From NCBI RefSeq assembly GCF_042752395.1, contig NZ_JBHYXZ010000027.1:10488-74487 (forward strand): a DNA stretch of 64,000 nt, read 5' to 3'. Below are positions 1 through 9,200 of the stretch, piece by piece; within the stretch, counting starts at the first letter, position 1, and each line of letters opens with the position of its first letter. The position numbers and the translations under genes are program-made. Source of the stretch: Actinosynnema sp042752395. GTDB lineage: Bacteria; Actinomycetota; Actinomycetes; Mycobacteriales; Pseudonocardiaceae. The notes beneath the pieces are model-generated. The model worked only from the letters and a program-made list of their open reading frames with translations. It was not told the DNA's origin and did not search any database.

Positions 1-1
1 C

Positions 2-520
2 AAGCAACGCAAGTACGACAAGGCGTTCGAGCGGTACGACACCGACCACAACGGTCGGATCGACCAGAGCGACATCGACGCGATGGTCGAGAAGTGGTGC
101 CAGGCGCTCGGCGCGACGCCGGGTTCGGCCGAGGCGAGCAGGCTCAGCAAGCTCGCCTCCGACATGTGGACGCAGATCCGGCAGCACACCGACCTGGACA
201 CCGACCTGGCGATCAGCAAGGACGAGTGGGCCTCGGCCGCCCAGGACCCGAGGTTCGTGGACGACGTCGCCGTGCCGTTCGCGCTGGCGGCCTTCGACGC
301 GGCCGACTCGGACGGCGACGGCCGGATCAGCCGGGAGGAGATGGCCAAGGCGCAGACCGAGGCCGGCATGTCGGATGGCGAGTCGCGGGAGGCGTTCGAC
401 AGGCTGGACGTCGACCACGACGGCTACGTGAGCCGGGAGGAGTTCTCCAAGGCGGTGCGGGAGTTCTACCTCAGCGACGACCCGAACGCCAAGGGCAACC
501 AGCTGGCGGGCACCCTGTGA
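2..520 (+). CDS. EF-hand calcium-binding protein (5' truncated)
   Basis: The reading frame is open from base 2 and continues off the left edge, so the start codon is outside the window. An ATG exists at 83, but translating upstream of it gives a clear EF-hand loop (DTDHNGRIDQSD), so 83 is not the true start. Two further canonical loops are visible near the C-terminus, DSDGDGRISREE and DVDHDGYVSREE. A degenerate fourth lies between (around HTDLDTDLAISKDEW). Four EF-hands, one weak, in about 175 residues match the calerythrin-like (sarcoplasmic type) calcium-binding proteins of actinomycetes, which are cytoplasmic Ca2+ buffers or sensors. No signal peptide can be judged because the N-terminus is missing. 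It converges with the methyltransferase gene to the right and has no evident link to the biosynthetic cluster. Confidence 0.88.
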   Translation, partial: KQRKYDKAFERYDTDHNGRIDQSDIDAMVEKWCQALGATPGSAEASRLSKLASDMWTQIRQHTDLDTDLAISKDEWASAAQDPRFVDDVAVPFALAAFDAADSDGDGRISREEMAKAQTEAGMSDGESREAFDRLDVDHDGYVSREEFSKAVREFYLSDDPNAKGNQLAGTL

Positions 521-807
521 TTCGCGGTGGGGTGCCGGTGCCCCGGTCCACCGGGCCGGGACGCGCACGACGATCACCCTCGACGTCCTGACCGGAGTGC
601 GACCGGGGACGATCGCGCTGCCGCGGGGCGACGCGCCGGGTGACACGCCACTTCGACCACGACCCGGCCGAGGTCCGCTACCGCGCCACCGCCGAGCGCC
701 CGTCCGGGGCGCGCGTCACGCCGACGCGGTGGCGGCCCTCGGCTGGGACGACGCCCGACCGGGCGCAATGGCATGGCCGCGCTGCCGCGGCAAGCCGACT
801 CGGCAAT

Positions 808-849
808 CGGCGGGCCGCGCCGCGCGGTAACCGGCGGGCCGCGCCGCGC
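808..849. repeat. Two-copy 18-bp direct repeat in a convergent intergenic region
   Basis: The 18-mer CGGCGGGCCGCGCCGCGC occurs at 808-825 and again at 832-849, separated by 6 bases. It lies in the stretch 521-877 between the convergent EF-hand and methyltransferase genes. I see no other gene or strong hairpin there. It may be only GC-rich slippage. Confidence 0.5.
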
Positions 850-877
850 AAGACCGGCCTCCCCGTGACGTCCACGA

Positions 878-1618
878 TCAGATCAGCTGGAACTCGTAGA
901 TGGACGAGTCGATGTGGACCATGCCGTACGCGTCCGCGGCGTCGGCGATGGCCGGGGTCCACCCGATCAGCGCGCCGGGGATCTCGATCCGGTTCGAGCG
1001 GTGCTTGCGCACGGCGAAGCCCATCCGCCCGGCGAGCGCGACGATCGACTTCGGGTCGCCCATCGTGTCGCTGGTGTTCATGTAGACGCGCGCGCCGTCC
1101 GCGAGGTGCGGCTTCACCTCGTGAAAGAACCGCTGGTGCAGCGCGTAGCCCGGGTCGAACACCGAGCGCTCGATCGGCCGGTCGTAGGTCCGGTTCTCCC
1201 GCGCCCGCACGAGGGGCGGGTTGGAGACGACCAGGTCGAACACGTCCGCCGGACCGAGGTCGCCGAACAGGTCGCTCGTCCGGGCCTCGACCGCGCCCGC
1301 GACGTCGTGCGCCTTGGCGTTCAGCTCGGTGTTGGCCACGGCCGCCGGGTTGATGTCGGCGGCGACGACGCGCGCGCACCCGCTCCGGGCGGCCACCACG
1401 CTCGTCACGCCCGCGCCGCACCCGATTTCCAGGAAACGCGTCCCGGGACCGAACGGCAAAGCGGAGGTGAACGACTCGGTCGCGGGATCCGGCGGCCACA
1501 CCTCGGGCAGCACGGTCCAGTCCAATCCCATGAGCTGTTTCGTGCCGCCCACCTTGAGGAGGTCGTCGGCCTGGGCGACCAACCAGTCGCCCACATCTTC
1601 GGCGAACGTTCTGTCCAC
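878..1618 (-). CDS. Class I SAM-dependent methyltransferase (small MTS type)
   Basis: The sequence has the SAM-binding motif I (FLEIGCGAG) followed by an acidic motif II (VVAADINPA). An NPP[LY]-type motif (VVSNPPLVRA) follows, characteristic of the PrmC/RsmC-like 'small' methyltransferases that modify glutamine or base amino nitrogens. The substrate is unknown. A GTG at 1618 is preceded by a purine-rich GGGGGA about 7 bases upstream and gives 246 residues. An ATG at 1774 would add 52 residues, but the codons there are poor in G/C at the third position and no ribosome site precedes it, so I prefer 1618. The gene is divergent from the biosynthetic operon and over 1 kb away. It is not a member of the FkbG/catechol O-methyltransferase group expected in a methoxymalonyl set, so I do not assign it to the pathway. 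Confidence 0.75.
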   Translation of the reverse strand: MDRTFAEDVGDWLVAQADDLLKVGGTKQLMGLDWTVLPEVWPPDPATESFTSALPFGPGTRFLEIGCGAGVTSVVAARSGCARVVAADINPAAVANTELNAKAHDVAGAVEARTSDLFGDLGPADVFDLVVSNPPLVRARENRTYDRPIERSVFDPGYALHQRFFHEVKPHLADGARVYMNTSDTMGDPKSIVALAGRMGFAVRKHRSNRIEIPGALIGWTPAIADAADAYGMVHIDSSIYEFQLI

Positions 1619-2790
1619 GGTTGTCCCCCAACGGGTTCGGAAGTGTCGCCGGAGCGATTCGGCGAGAGTCGGCCGGCGGGGCCCGGGCGCGCCGAATCGC
1701 GCGAAGAAGCCCGCATTGCCCCCTTCGGTTCCGACGCATGCTAGACCTTGCCCAGAGGGCCGACAAGGGTGCATTCGACCGACACGTCTTCGGTTAACGT
1801 GAACGAGAGGTGAAGCCGGCTTGAGGTGTCGCCGGCGCGCCCGTCCGTGAATCCCGGCGAAATGAGACGGTGCTCGTCCCGTTGCGGGACCACGTAGTCA
1901 CCGCCACTTCCTGTGGCACCGCGCGGCGGTCGTGCGGCACGGGCATTGACCGCCTCTTAACTTCGCCCAAAATCCCGGTCAAATCCGCTGTAAAAGCCCG
2001 TCGCGCACGGTCGTGAGCGAGTCTCGGGAACGCTCCCGCAACCGCCTTCACGCCGGTCCTGAGGTGACGGTGCGTGTCCGGGTCTCCGGCTCGGGTGTCA
2101 TCGTCGCAGGTCAGAGCCCCTGTCAGGCAGTCGGATCGCAGGTCGGCCGCGCTCGTTCCCGCAGGCCGTGATCGTCCGGGCCCGCGGCCGGCACCCGCCC
2201 GAATGTGAGACTTTTCCGGATTTTCACCGGTGCGAGGAATGTGGCGCCGGTGCCGGTGTTTGGCCAGTCCAGACGGGTCGGCCTAACGCAGATCAAGATC
2301 AACTTGTCGCCCCTGTCGGCAATGTGGCGTGGCGAGAACCAAGATCAACAGCGCCGATCGACCCCGCCGGCCTCCTTCACGGCATGACTTCTCGGTCGGT
2401 CCGGTGAATGTCCCGCACGCACAGGCCGCAATCGTGCGACTACCTGCGGTAGCTTCGGTGAAACCTTTACGTGCCTGCGGCGTTCTGTGTATTCTCCCTG
2501 GCACGGAACGTACGAATCGGACGTAGCGTGCAAACGGCGTAGTGAAAGCCTCCCAACGGGCGAGAGGTCCGGGAAGGGGTTGATCTCGCATGGTTCGGGC
2601 AGGCTGCGTCCGCATATTTCGGATTGGGTGGGTCCGAAGGACGGTGTAATCGGGCGCGAAGCACGCGTCGGCGTCTTGTCAGCCATTGGCATCACGTCGA
2701 TGGGCGGCGCGCGCGAAAAAAGAATGTACGTGCGGGGACGTTCGGGGGCGCCCGGGCGCACCCTTCCTTCATTACAGGGGTAGTTGGGGA
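1619..2790. other. Long non-coding interval upstream of the biosynthetic operon
   Basis: About 1.17 kb between the divergent methyltransferase and the first cluster gene. Short open frames exist on both strands but lack family features, codon bias and ribosome sites. The base composition is visibly less GC-rich than the flanking genes (for example AAAATCC, TGTAAAAG and GAAAAAAGAATG stretches), as expected for promoter or leader DNA. The operon promoter must lie here because the next 42 kb has no comparable intergenic space. I could not pick out a convincing -35/-10 pair or operator. Confidence 0.6.
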
Positions 2791-3645
2791 ATGGCGACAG
2801 TAGGGGTCATCGGGGCGGGCGTGATGGGCAAGGACGTGGCCATCACGTGCGCCGCCAACGGGTACGACGTGGTGCTGTCCGATCACGATCCCGACGTGCT
2901 GGCCGCGGCGCCCCGGGACGTCCGCCGGCTCGTCCGCGAGTTCCGGATGATGTCCCCGGCCACGGCCTCCTGGAAGACCGACGACGTCCTCGGCCGCATC
3001 CGCTTCACCGCCGACCTCGCCGACCTGGCCCGGGTGGACTGGGTCGTCGAGAACATCGTCGAGGACCTGGCCGCGAAGGAGCGGCTGTACCTGCGCCTGC
3101 GCGACGTCTGCGGCCCGGACGTCAAGATCGCCGCGAACACGAGCTGCATCTCCATCACCAAGCTCGCCGCCGCCACCGCCCACCCCGACAACGTCGTCGG
3201 CATCCACTTCATGAACCCGGTGCCGCTGCTGGAGTGCGCGGAGGTCGTGCGCGGCTTCCACACCTCCGACGACACGATCAAGCAAGCCGAGGAGTTCGTC
3301 GGGTCGCTCGGCAAGCGCGCCGTCGTGGTCAACGACATGCCCGGCTTCGTCTCCAACCGGCTGTCACACCTGTTCATGAACGAGGCGGCGTTCCTGGTGC
3401 ACGACGGCGTCGCCGAGCCCGAGCAGGTGGACGCCATCTTCAAGCTCGGCTACGGGCACAAGATGGGTCCGCTGGAGACCGCCGACCTGATCGGCCTCGA
3501 CACCGTCGTCAACTCCCTGAACGTGCTCTACGAGGAGTTCCAGGACAGCAAGTTCCGGTGCTGCCCGACGCTCAAGAAGATGGTCGCCGCCGGCCTGCTC
3601 GGCCGCAAGAGCGGCCAGGGGTTCTACACGTACTCGAAGCACTGA
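2791..3645 (+). CDS. 3-hydroxyacyl-CoA dehydrogenase-like oxidoreductase of the FkbH-type extender pathway
   Basis: 284 residues from the ATG at 2791, preceded by a G-rich TTGGGGA. The N-terminus carries the Rossmann motif GAGVMG. Later come ANTSCIS and the catalytic-His segment GIHFMNPVP with the conserved ECAEVVRG, then PGFVSNRL and the C-terminal helical domain ending GRKSGQGFYTY, all hallmarks of the 3-hydroxybutyryl-CoA dehydrogenase fold. Followed by FkbH, ACP and acyl-CoA dehydrogenase genes, it corresponds to FkbK/Asm13/ZmaG-type enzymes. These oxidise the ACP-bound glyceryl C3 alcohol to an aldehyde on the way to hydroxymalonyl-ACP. It is the first gene of the operon, with 46 bases before the next start. 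Confidence 0.9.
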   Translation: MATVGVIGAGVMGKDVAITCAANGYDVVLSDHDPDVLAAAPRDVRRLVREFRMMSPATASWKTDDVLGRIRFTADLADLARVDWVVENIVEDLAAKERLYLRLRDVCGPDVKIAANTSCISITKLAAATAHPDNVVGIHFMNPVPLLECAEVVRGFHTSDDTIKQAEEFVGSLGKRAVVVNDMPGFVSNRLSHLFMNEAAFLVHDGVAEPEQVDAIFKLGYGHKMGPLETADLIGLDTVVNSLNVLYEEFQDSKFRCCPTLKKMVAAGLLGRKSGQGFYTYSKH

Positions 3646-3691
3646 CCCGCGCGGACGCCGGGGCAGTGATCATGTTGGGGGACGTCGAAAC

Positions 3692-4717
3692 ATGAAGATG
3701 GTCAAGTGCGTCGTGTGGGACCTCGACGACACGCTGTGGCACGGCACCCTCTCCGCGGGCGACGACCTCGTCCTGCGCGACGGGGTGGTGGACCTGGTCA
3801 AGGCGCTGGACGCCCGCGGCATCCTCCAGTCGGTCGCCAGCAAGAACAACCACGACGACGCGATGCGCAAGCTGGAGGAGCTGGGCCTCGCCGAGTACTT
3901 CCTGTACCCGCAGATCAACTGGAACAGCAAGTCCAGCTCCGTCGCCGCGATCCGCGAGAAGCTCAACATCGGCATCGACACGATCCTGTTCGTGGACGAC
4001 CAGCCGTTCGAGCGCGACGAGGTCGCCTTCGCCCACCCCGAGGTTGAGACGGTCGACTCCGCCGAGCTGGGCGGCCTGCTGTCGATGCCCCGGCTGAGCC
4101 CCAAGGTCGTGACCGCGGACGCGAGCCGCCGCCGCCTCATGTACCTGGAGGACCAGGCGCGCAACGAGGCCGAGCTGGACTACCAGGGCGCGGCGGACGA
4201 GTTCCTGGGCAGCCTCGGCATGATCTTCTCGATCTCCCGCGCCAAGGACGACGACCTGCTGCGCCTGGAGGAGCTGACCGAGCGCACCAACCAGCTCAAC
4301 TCGACCGGCATCCAGTACTCGTACGAGCAGTTGGACGAGCTGATGCGCAGCCCGGACCACGACCTGTGGGTGTGCGAGCTGACCGACCGCTACGGCTCGT
4401 ACGGCAAGATCGGCATGGCCCTGGTGGAGAAGCAGGACGACCGCTGGACGATCAACCTCCTGCTGATGTCCTGCCGAACGGTGTCCAAGGGCGTGGGCAC
4501 GGTCCTGCTGTCGTTCCTGCTGAAGCGCGCCGCCGAGCACGGCAAGCGCCTGTTCGCCCGCTTCCGCCGCACGGACCGCAACCGCCAGATGCTGCTGACC
4601 TACCAGCTCGCCAACTTCCGCGTGGTGTGGCAGGAGGGCAGCGACTACCTGTACGAGCACGACCTCGCGGTCCGCCAGGAATACCCCGAGTACATCAAGG
4701 TCGAGATCGATGCATGA
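3692..4717 (+). CDS. fkbH: FkbH-like glyceryl-ACP synthase (HAD fold)
   Basis: 341 residues, starting at an ATG with GGGGGA upstream. The N-terminal HAD-like domain has the nucleophile motif DLDDTLWHG (DxDxT), then SKNN and FVDDQPFERDEV. The C-terminal half is the acyltransferase-like domain typical of FkbH. Family members take 1,3-bisphosphoglycerate, dephosphorylate it and load the glyceryl group on a discrete ACP. This is the committed step to glycerate-derived extender units (methoxymalonyl-, hydroxymalonyl- and, with other partners, aminomalonyl-type chemistry). Its stop overlaps the region of the following ACP start, so the two are probably translationally coupled. Confidence 0.95.
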   Translation: MKMVKCVVWDLDDTLWHGTLSAGDDLVLRDGVVDLVKALDARGILQSVASKNNHDDAMRKLEELGLAEYFLYPQINWNSKSSSVAAIREKLNIGIDTILFVDDQPFERDEVAFAHPEVETVDSAELGGLLSMPRLSPKVVTADASRRRLMYLEDQARNEAELDYQGAADEFLGSLGMIFSISRAKDDDLLRLEELTERTNQLNSTGIQYSYEQLDELMRSPDHDLWVCELTDRYGSYGKIGMALVEKQDDRWTINLLLMSCRTVSKGVGTVLLSFLLKRAAEHGKRLFARFRRTDRNRQMLLTYQLANFRVVWQEGSDYLYEHDLAVRQEYPEYIKVEIDA

Positions 4718-4733
4718 CGAGGCGGTGGTGAAC

Positions 4734-5006
4734 ATGGCAGACGTCACGGTGGCGGACGCCGCGACCCGGATCCGGGCCTACCTGCGGGACAACATGACCG
4801 CGTTCAAGGACGTCGAGCTGGACGACGAGGACAACATCTTCGAGCGGGGCTTCTTCACGTCGCTGTTCGCCATGCAGCTCCTGCACTACGTCGAGTCCAC
4901 GTTCGACGTCGAGGTGCCGGACGACTACATCGTGCTGCGGAACTTCAGCTCGGTCCGCCGCCTCGCGGACATGGTCGGCGAACTGAAGAGCGCGTCGGGT
5001 GAGTGA
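4734..5006 (+). CDS. Discrete acyl carrier protein for the glycerate-derived extender
   Basis: A 90-residue acidic ACP. The phosphopantetheine site is the Ser of GFFTSLFAMQLL, the form seen in FkbJ-type carriers (usually G-x-x-S-L-x-A-x-Q-L). The start could be the ATG at 4710, inside the fkbH stop region, or the ATG at 4734. I favour 4734 because a GAGGCGGTGG stretch lies just upstream and the ACP fold begins soon after. The stop overlaps the GTG of the next gene. It should carry the glyceryl group through oxidation and deliver the extender directly to a cis-acyltransferase. Confidence 0.92.
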   Translation: MADVTVADAATRIRAYLRDNMTAFKDVELDDEDNIFERGFFTSLFAMQLLHYVESTFDVEVPDDYIVLRNFSSVRRLADMVGELKSASGE

Positions 5007-6138
5007 CGCGGACCGGTCCGACGTCATCGCCAGAGCCCGGTCCTTCGCCGAGACCGAGCTGGCGCCGCGGGCCGCGGAGTTCGACCGCGACGAGCGGCTG
5101 CCGCGCGACGTCGTGCGCAGGATGGCGGAGGAGGGGTTCCTCGGCGCGTCGGTCCCCGAGAAGTGGGGCGGCCTCGGCCTGGACCCGTTGGCGTACGGCG
5201 AGCTGACCGAGGTGATCGGCAAGGCGTGCGCCTCCACGCGGGCGCTGCTGACCGTCCACACCTCGATCGTGGCCGGGACGCTGCTGGAACTGGGGTCCAA
5301 GCGGCTCAAGGAGAAGTACCTGCCGGCCCTGGCGCGCGGCGAGAGGATCGGCTGCTTCGCGCTGTCCGAGGAGAACGCGGGCTCCGACGCCGCCGCGGTC
5401 GCCACGACCTACACCAGGAAGGGCGACACGTTCGTCCTCAACGGACGGAAGAAGTGGATCTCCTTCGCCGGGATCGCCGACCTGTTCCTGGTGATCGCCT
5501 CCGACGACGGCGTCACGAGCGCGTTCGTCGTGGACCGCGACACGCCCGGCGTGGAAACCCGCCCCATGTCGGGGTTCCTGGGCAACCGCGCCACGCACAT
5601 CGCGGAGGTCGCCTTCGCCGACGTCGAGGTGCCGGCGGAGAACCTGGTCGCGGGCATCGGCGCGGGCTTCGGCTTCGTGGTGAACACGGCCCTGCTGCAC
5701 GGCCGGTACAGCATCGCGTGGGCCGGCGTCGCGCTGGCGCAGGCGGCGCTGGAGGAGATGTGCTCCTACGCGACGCAACGCGAGCAGTTCGGCGTCAAGA
5801 TCGGCACGCAGCAGCTCGTGCAGAAGATGGTCGCGGACGCGGTCACGAACGTCGCCGCCGCGCGCGAGCTGTGCCGCCGCGCCGGCGGGTTCCTGGCCCG
5901 GCGCAGCGCCGACGCGGCCATGGAGACCAACGTCGCCAAGTACTTCTCGTCCACGATCGCGCAACGCGCGACGGCGGACGCGGTCCAGGTGCTCGGCGGG
6001 AACGGGTGCTGGTCGGGCTACCCGGCGGAACGCCTGTTCCGGGAGGCGAAGATCCTCGAGGTCATCGAGGGCACGTCGCAGTTGCAGCAGATCATGATCG
6101 CCGACTTCGGCTACAAGAAGTTCGCCAGGAAGAACTAG
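4999..6138 (+). CDS. Acyl-CoA/ACP dehydrogenase of the extender pathway (FkbI-like)
   Basis: 379 residues from a GTG that overlaps the ACP stop. It shows the acyl-CoA dehydrogenase pattern: FALSEENAGSDAAA and WISFAG for FAD and substrate binding, GRYSIAWAG, REQFGVKIGTQQLVQ, LGGNGCWSGYPAERLFREAKI, and the C-terminal IEGTSQLQ containing the usual catalytic Glu. FkbI/Asm15-type relatives act with the FkbK partner to oxidise glyceryl-ACP to the malonate level, giving hydroxymalonyl-ACP. No FkbG-like O-methyltransferase follows, so the hydroxyl is predicted to stay free. An 89-bp gap separates it from the first synthase gene. Confidence 0.92.
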   Translation: MSDADRSDVIARARSFAETELAPRAAEFDRDERLPRDVVRRMAEEGFLGASVPEKWGGLGLDPLAYGELTEVIGKACASTRALLTVHTSIVAGTLLELGSKRLKEKYLPALARGERIGCFALSEENAGSDAAAVATTYTRKGDTFVLNGRKKWISFAGIADLFLVIASDDGVTSAFVVDRDTPGVETRPMSGFLGNRATHIAEVAFADVEVPAENLVAGIGAGFGFVVNTALLHGRYSIAWAGVALAQAALEEMCSYATQREQFGVKIGTQQLVQKMVADAVTNVAAARELCRRAGGFLARRSADAAMETNVAKYFSSTIAQRATADAVQVLGGNGCWSGYPAERLFREAKILEVIEGTSQLQQIMIADFGYKKFARKN

Positions 6139-6227
6139 GCCCATGAACCTTGTCAGATCCCGCGCGTCGCGAGCACCCCGGAGGCCGTCATGGCAAGCAC
6201 CCCGCGTGGCCGGGTGGTGAGGCGGCG

Positions 6228-9200
6228 ATGACGATCCCCTGGATCCTGGGCGCGCCGGACGAGCGGGCGCTGCGCGAGGCGGCCGGCCGGTTGCGCGACT
6301 TCGTCGGCGGCACGGCCGCGGACCCCCGGGACGTCGGCCGCGCGCTGGCGGCCCGACCGCCGCATGCGCGCCGCGCGGTGCTGCTGGGCCGCGGCGACGA
6401 CTTCGCCGGGCCGCTGGACCTGCTCGCCCAGGGCCGGCCGAGCCCGGACGTGGTCGAGGGCACGGCCGCCGCCGTGACCCGCACCGCGTTCGTGTTCCCG
6501 GGCCAGGGCGCGATCTGGCCGGGCATGGCGGCCGAGCTGCTCGACTCCGCGCCGGTGTTCGCGCGGCGGATCGGGGACTGCGCCGACGCCCTCGCGCCGC
6601 ACGTGGACTGGTCGCTGGTCGACGTGCTGCGGTCGGACGCGGCGGACCTGTACGAGCAGACCGACGTCGTGCAGCCCGTGCTGTTCTCGATCATGGTGTC
6701 GCTGGCCGAGCTGTGGCGGTCCCACGGCGTCCGGCCGGACGCGGTCGTGGGGCACAGCATCGGCGAGGCCGCCGCGGCCTTCGTCTCCGGCGCGCTGTCC
6801 TTGGACGACGCGGCCAAGACCGCCGTGCTGTGGAGCCGCGCGCAGTCCGCGCTGGCCGGCCGGGGCGGCATGGCCGTGGTGGCGCTGCCGGTGGACGACG
6901 TGGTCGCGTGGTTCGCCGAGCACGGCCACGACGTGGACGTCTCGGGCATCATGGCGCCGCGCACGGTGGTGGTCTCCGGCGACCGCGACGTGCTCGCGCT
7001 CGCCGCCGAGCGGTTGCGCGCCTCGGGCGTCTACGCCCACGTGACCTCCGTGCCGCTGGCCGCCCACTCGCCGCGGGTCGAGGAGGTGCGGGACACCGTG
7101 CTGGCCTCGCTGGCGTCGATCACCCCGCGGGCGTCCGACATCCCGTTCTACTCCGGCAAGGCGGGCGCGGTGGTGGACACCACCGGGCTGGACGCCGAGT
7201 ACTGGTACCGCAACCTGCGCCAGCCGATGCTCTTCGAGAGCGCGACCAGGGCCATGCTGGCCGACGGCTACCAGGCGTTCGTCGAGGTCACCGCGCACCC
7301 CGTGCTGACGCTGGCGCTGCGCCAGACCGCCGAGGACGTCGGCGTGGAGGTGCCGGTGCTCACCTCGCTGCGGCGGGACGAGCAGGGCCTGGAGCACTTC
7401 CTGACCTCGCTGGCCGAGGCGTACGTGAGCGGCCTGCCGGTCGACTGGGAGCCGCTGCTCGCCGGCGGCCGGGCGATCGACCTGCCCGACCTGGACGCGC
7501 CGGGCGCGGCCGGCTCCCGCGCCGCCGAGCCGGTCCCGGCCGCCGACCGGGGGTCGCTGGCGGGCCTGGTGTCGCGGCACGTCGCGGACGTGCTGGGCAT
7601 CGCCGGTGACCTGCGCCAGGACGACTACGAGAAGAGCCTGTTCGAACTGGGCTGCACGTCGATGCAGCTCATCAAGCTCCAGAGCGGGCTCGCGCGCGAG
7701 CTGGGCGTCTCGCTGGAGAGCACCTTCATCATCGACCACCCCACCGCGAACGCGCTCACCGACGAGCTGGGCCGCCGCGTCGGCGAGGTCCGCGCGCCGG
7801 CCGCGTCCCGCGCCGAGCCGACGCCCGCGGCCGCGTTCGCCGCCGAGCCGCTCGCGGTGGTCGGCATGGCGTTCCGGCTGCCCGGCGGCATCGAGACCCG
7901 CGACCAGCTCTGGGAGACGTTGAGCGGCAAGGTCGACGTGGTGCGCGAGGTGCCCGCCGACCGGTGGGCGCACAGCGACCTCGACACCGGCGAGGTCACC
8001 ACCACCCAGGGCGGCTACCTCGACCAGGTGGACCAGTTCGACCCGCTGTTCTTCAACATCTCGCCCGCCGAGGCCGAGTCGATCGACCCCCAGCAGCGGC
8101 TGCTGCTGGAGCTGACGTGGGAAGCGCTCGAAGACGCCGGGATGGACCCGACCACCGCCGGGCGCGACCGCCGCGTCGGCGTGTTCGTCGGCATCTACAC
8201 CAACGACTACGTCCAGGTCGGCAAGAACCTCGGCCACCCGGCCGAGCGCTACAGCTACACCGGCAACATGGCGAACTCGGCGGCCGGCCGGATCTCCTAC
8301 ACCTACGGCTTCGAGGGCCCCAGCCAGGCGATCGACGCCGCCTGCGCGTCCTCGCTGTACGCGCTGCACCAGGCGGGCCGCGAGCTGAAGCAGGGCGGCT
8401 GCGACGTGGTCGTGGCCGCGGCGGTGAACCTGATCCTCAGCCCGGAGGGCCACGTGTCGTGGTCGCGCCTGCAGGCGTTGTCCCCGACCGGTCGGTGCCG
8501 CAGCTTCGACGACGGCGCCGACGGCTACATCCGCAGCGAGGGCGGCACGGTCGTCATCCTCAAGCGGCTGTCCGACGCGGAGCGCGACGGCGACGACGTC
8601 CTCGCCGTCATCAGCGGCTCCGCCGTCAACCACAACGGCGGGGGCGGCGGGTTCACCGTGCCGAGCGGCACCGCGCAGCAGCGCGTGGTCGAGGCCGCGA
8701 TGGCCGAGGCGGGCGTCGGGATCGAGGACGTCTCCTACGTCGAGGCGCACGGCTCCGGCACGCCGATCGGCGACCCGCAGGAGGTCAACGCCCTGGCCCG
8801 GGTGTTCGCGGGCCGGCGGGACAAGCTGCGCGTCGGCAGCGTCAAGTCCAACCTCGGCCACCTGGAGTCCGCCGCGGGCATGGCCGCGCTGTGCAAGGTG
8901 GTCGTGTCCCTGCGGCACGGCAGGCTCCCGGCCACGCTGCACTTCCGCGAGGGCAACCGCCTCATCGACTGGGACGCCATCCCGATCGAGGTCGTGACCG
9001 ACGAGGTGCCGTGGGAGCCGGTCGGCGGCGTCCGCCGCGCCGGCATCAGCTCCTTCGGCATCAACGGCAGCAACGCCCACATGATCGTGGAGGAGTACCG
9101 GCCGAAGCCGCGCGCCACGCGGCCGACGCCCGGCCTGGCCCGCCTGCTGCCCGTCTCCGCGAAGTCGGACGCCGCGCTGCGCACCGCGCTGCGGAACCTG

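Noticed and set aside
542..555. CCCGGT-CC-ACCGGG as a terminator after the EF-hand gene
   Set aside because: Only a 6-bp stem with a 2-base loop, too tight to form and common by chance at this GC content.
878..1618. Methyltransferase as the missing O-methyltransferase of the extender pathway
   Set aside because: It has an NPPL motif of the PrmC/RsmC type rather than the catechol O-methyltransferase pattern of FkbG, and lies on the opposite strand over 1 kb away.
2168..2761. Short open frames on both strands in the cluster's upstream region
   Set aside because: No family resemblance, no ribosome sites, mixed codon third positions; overlapping on several frames.
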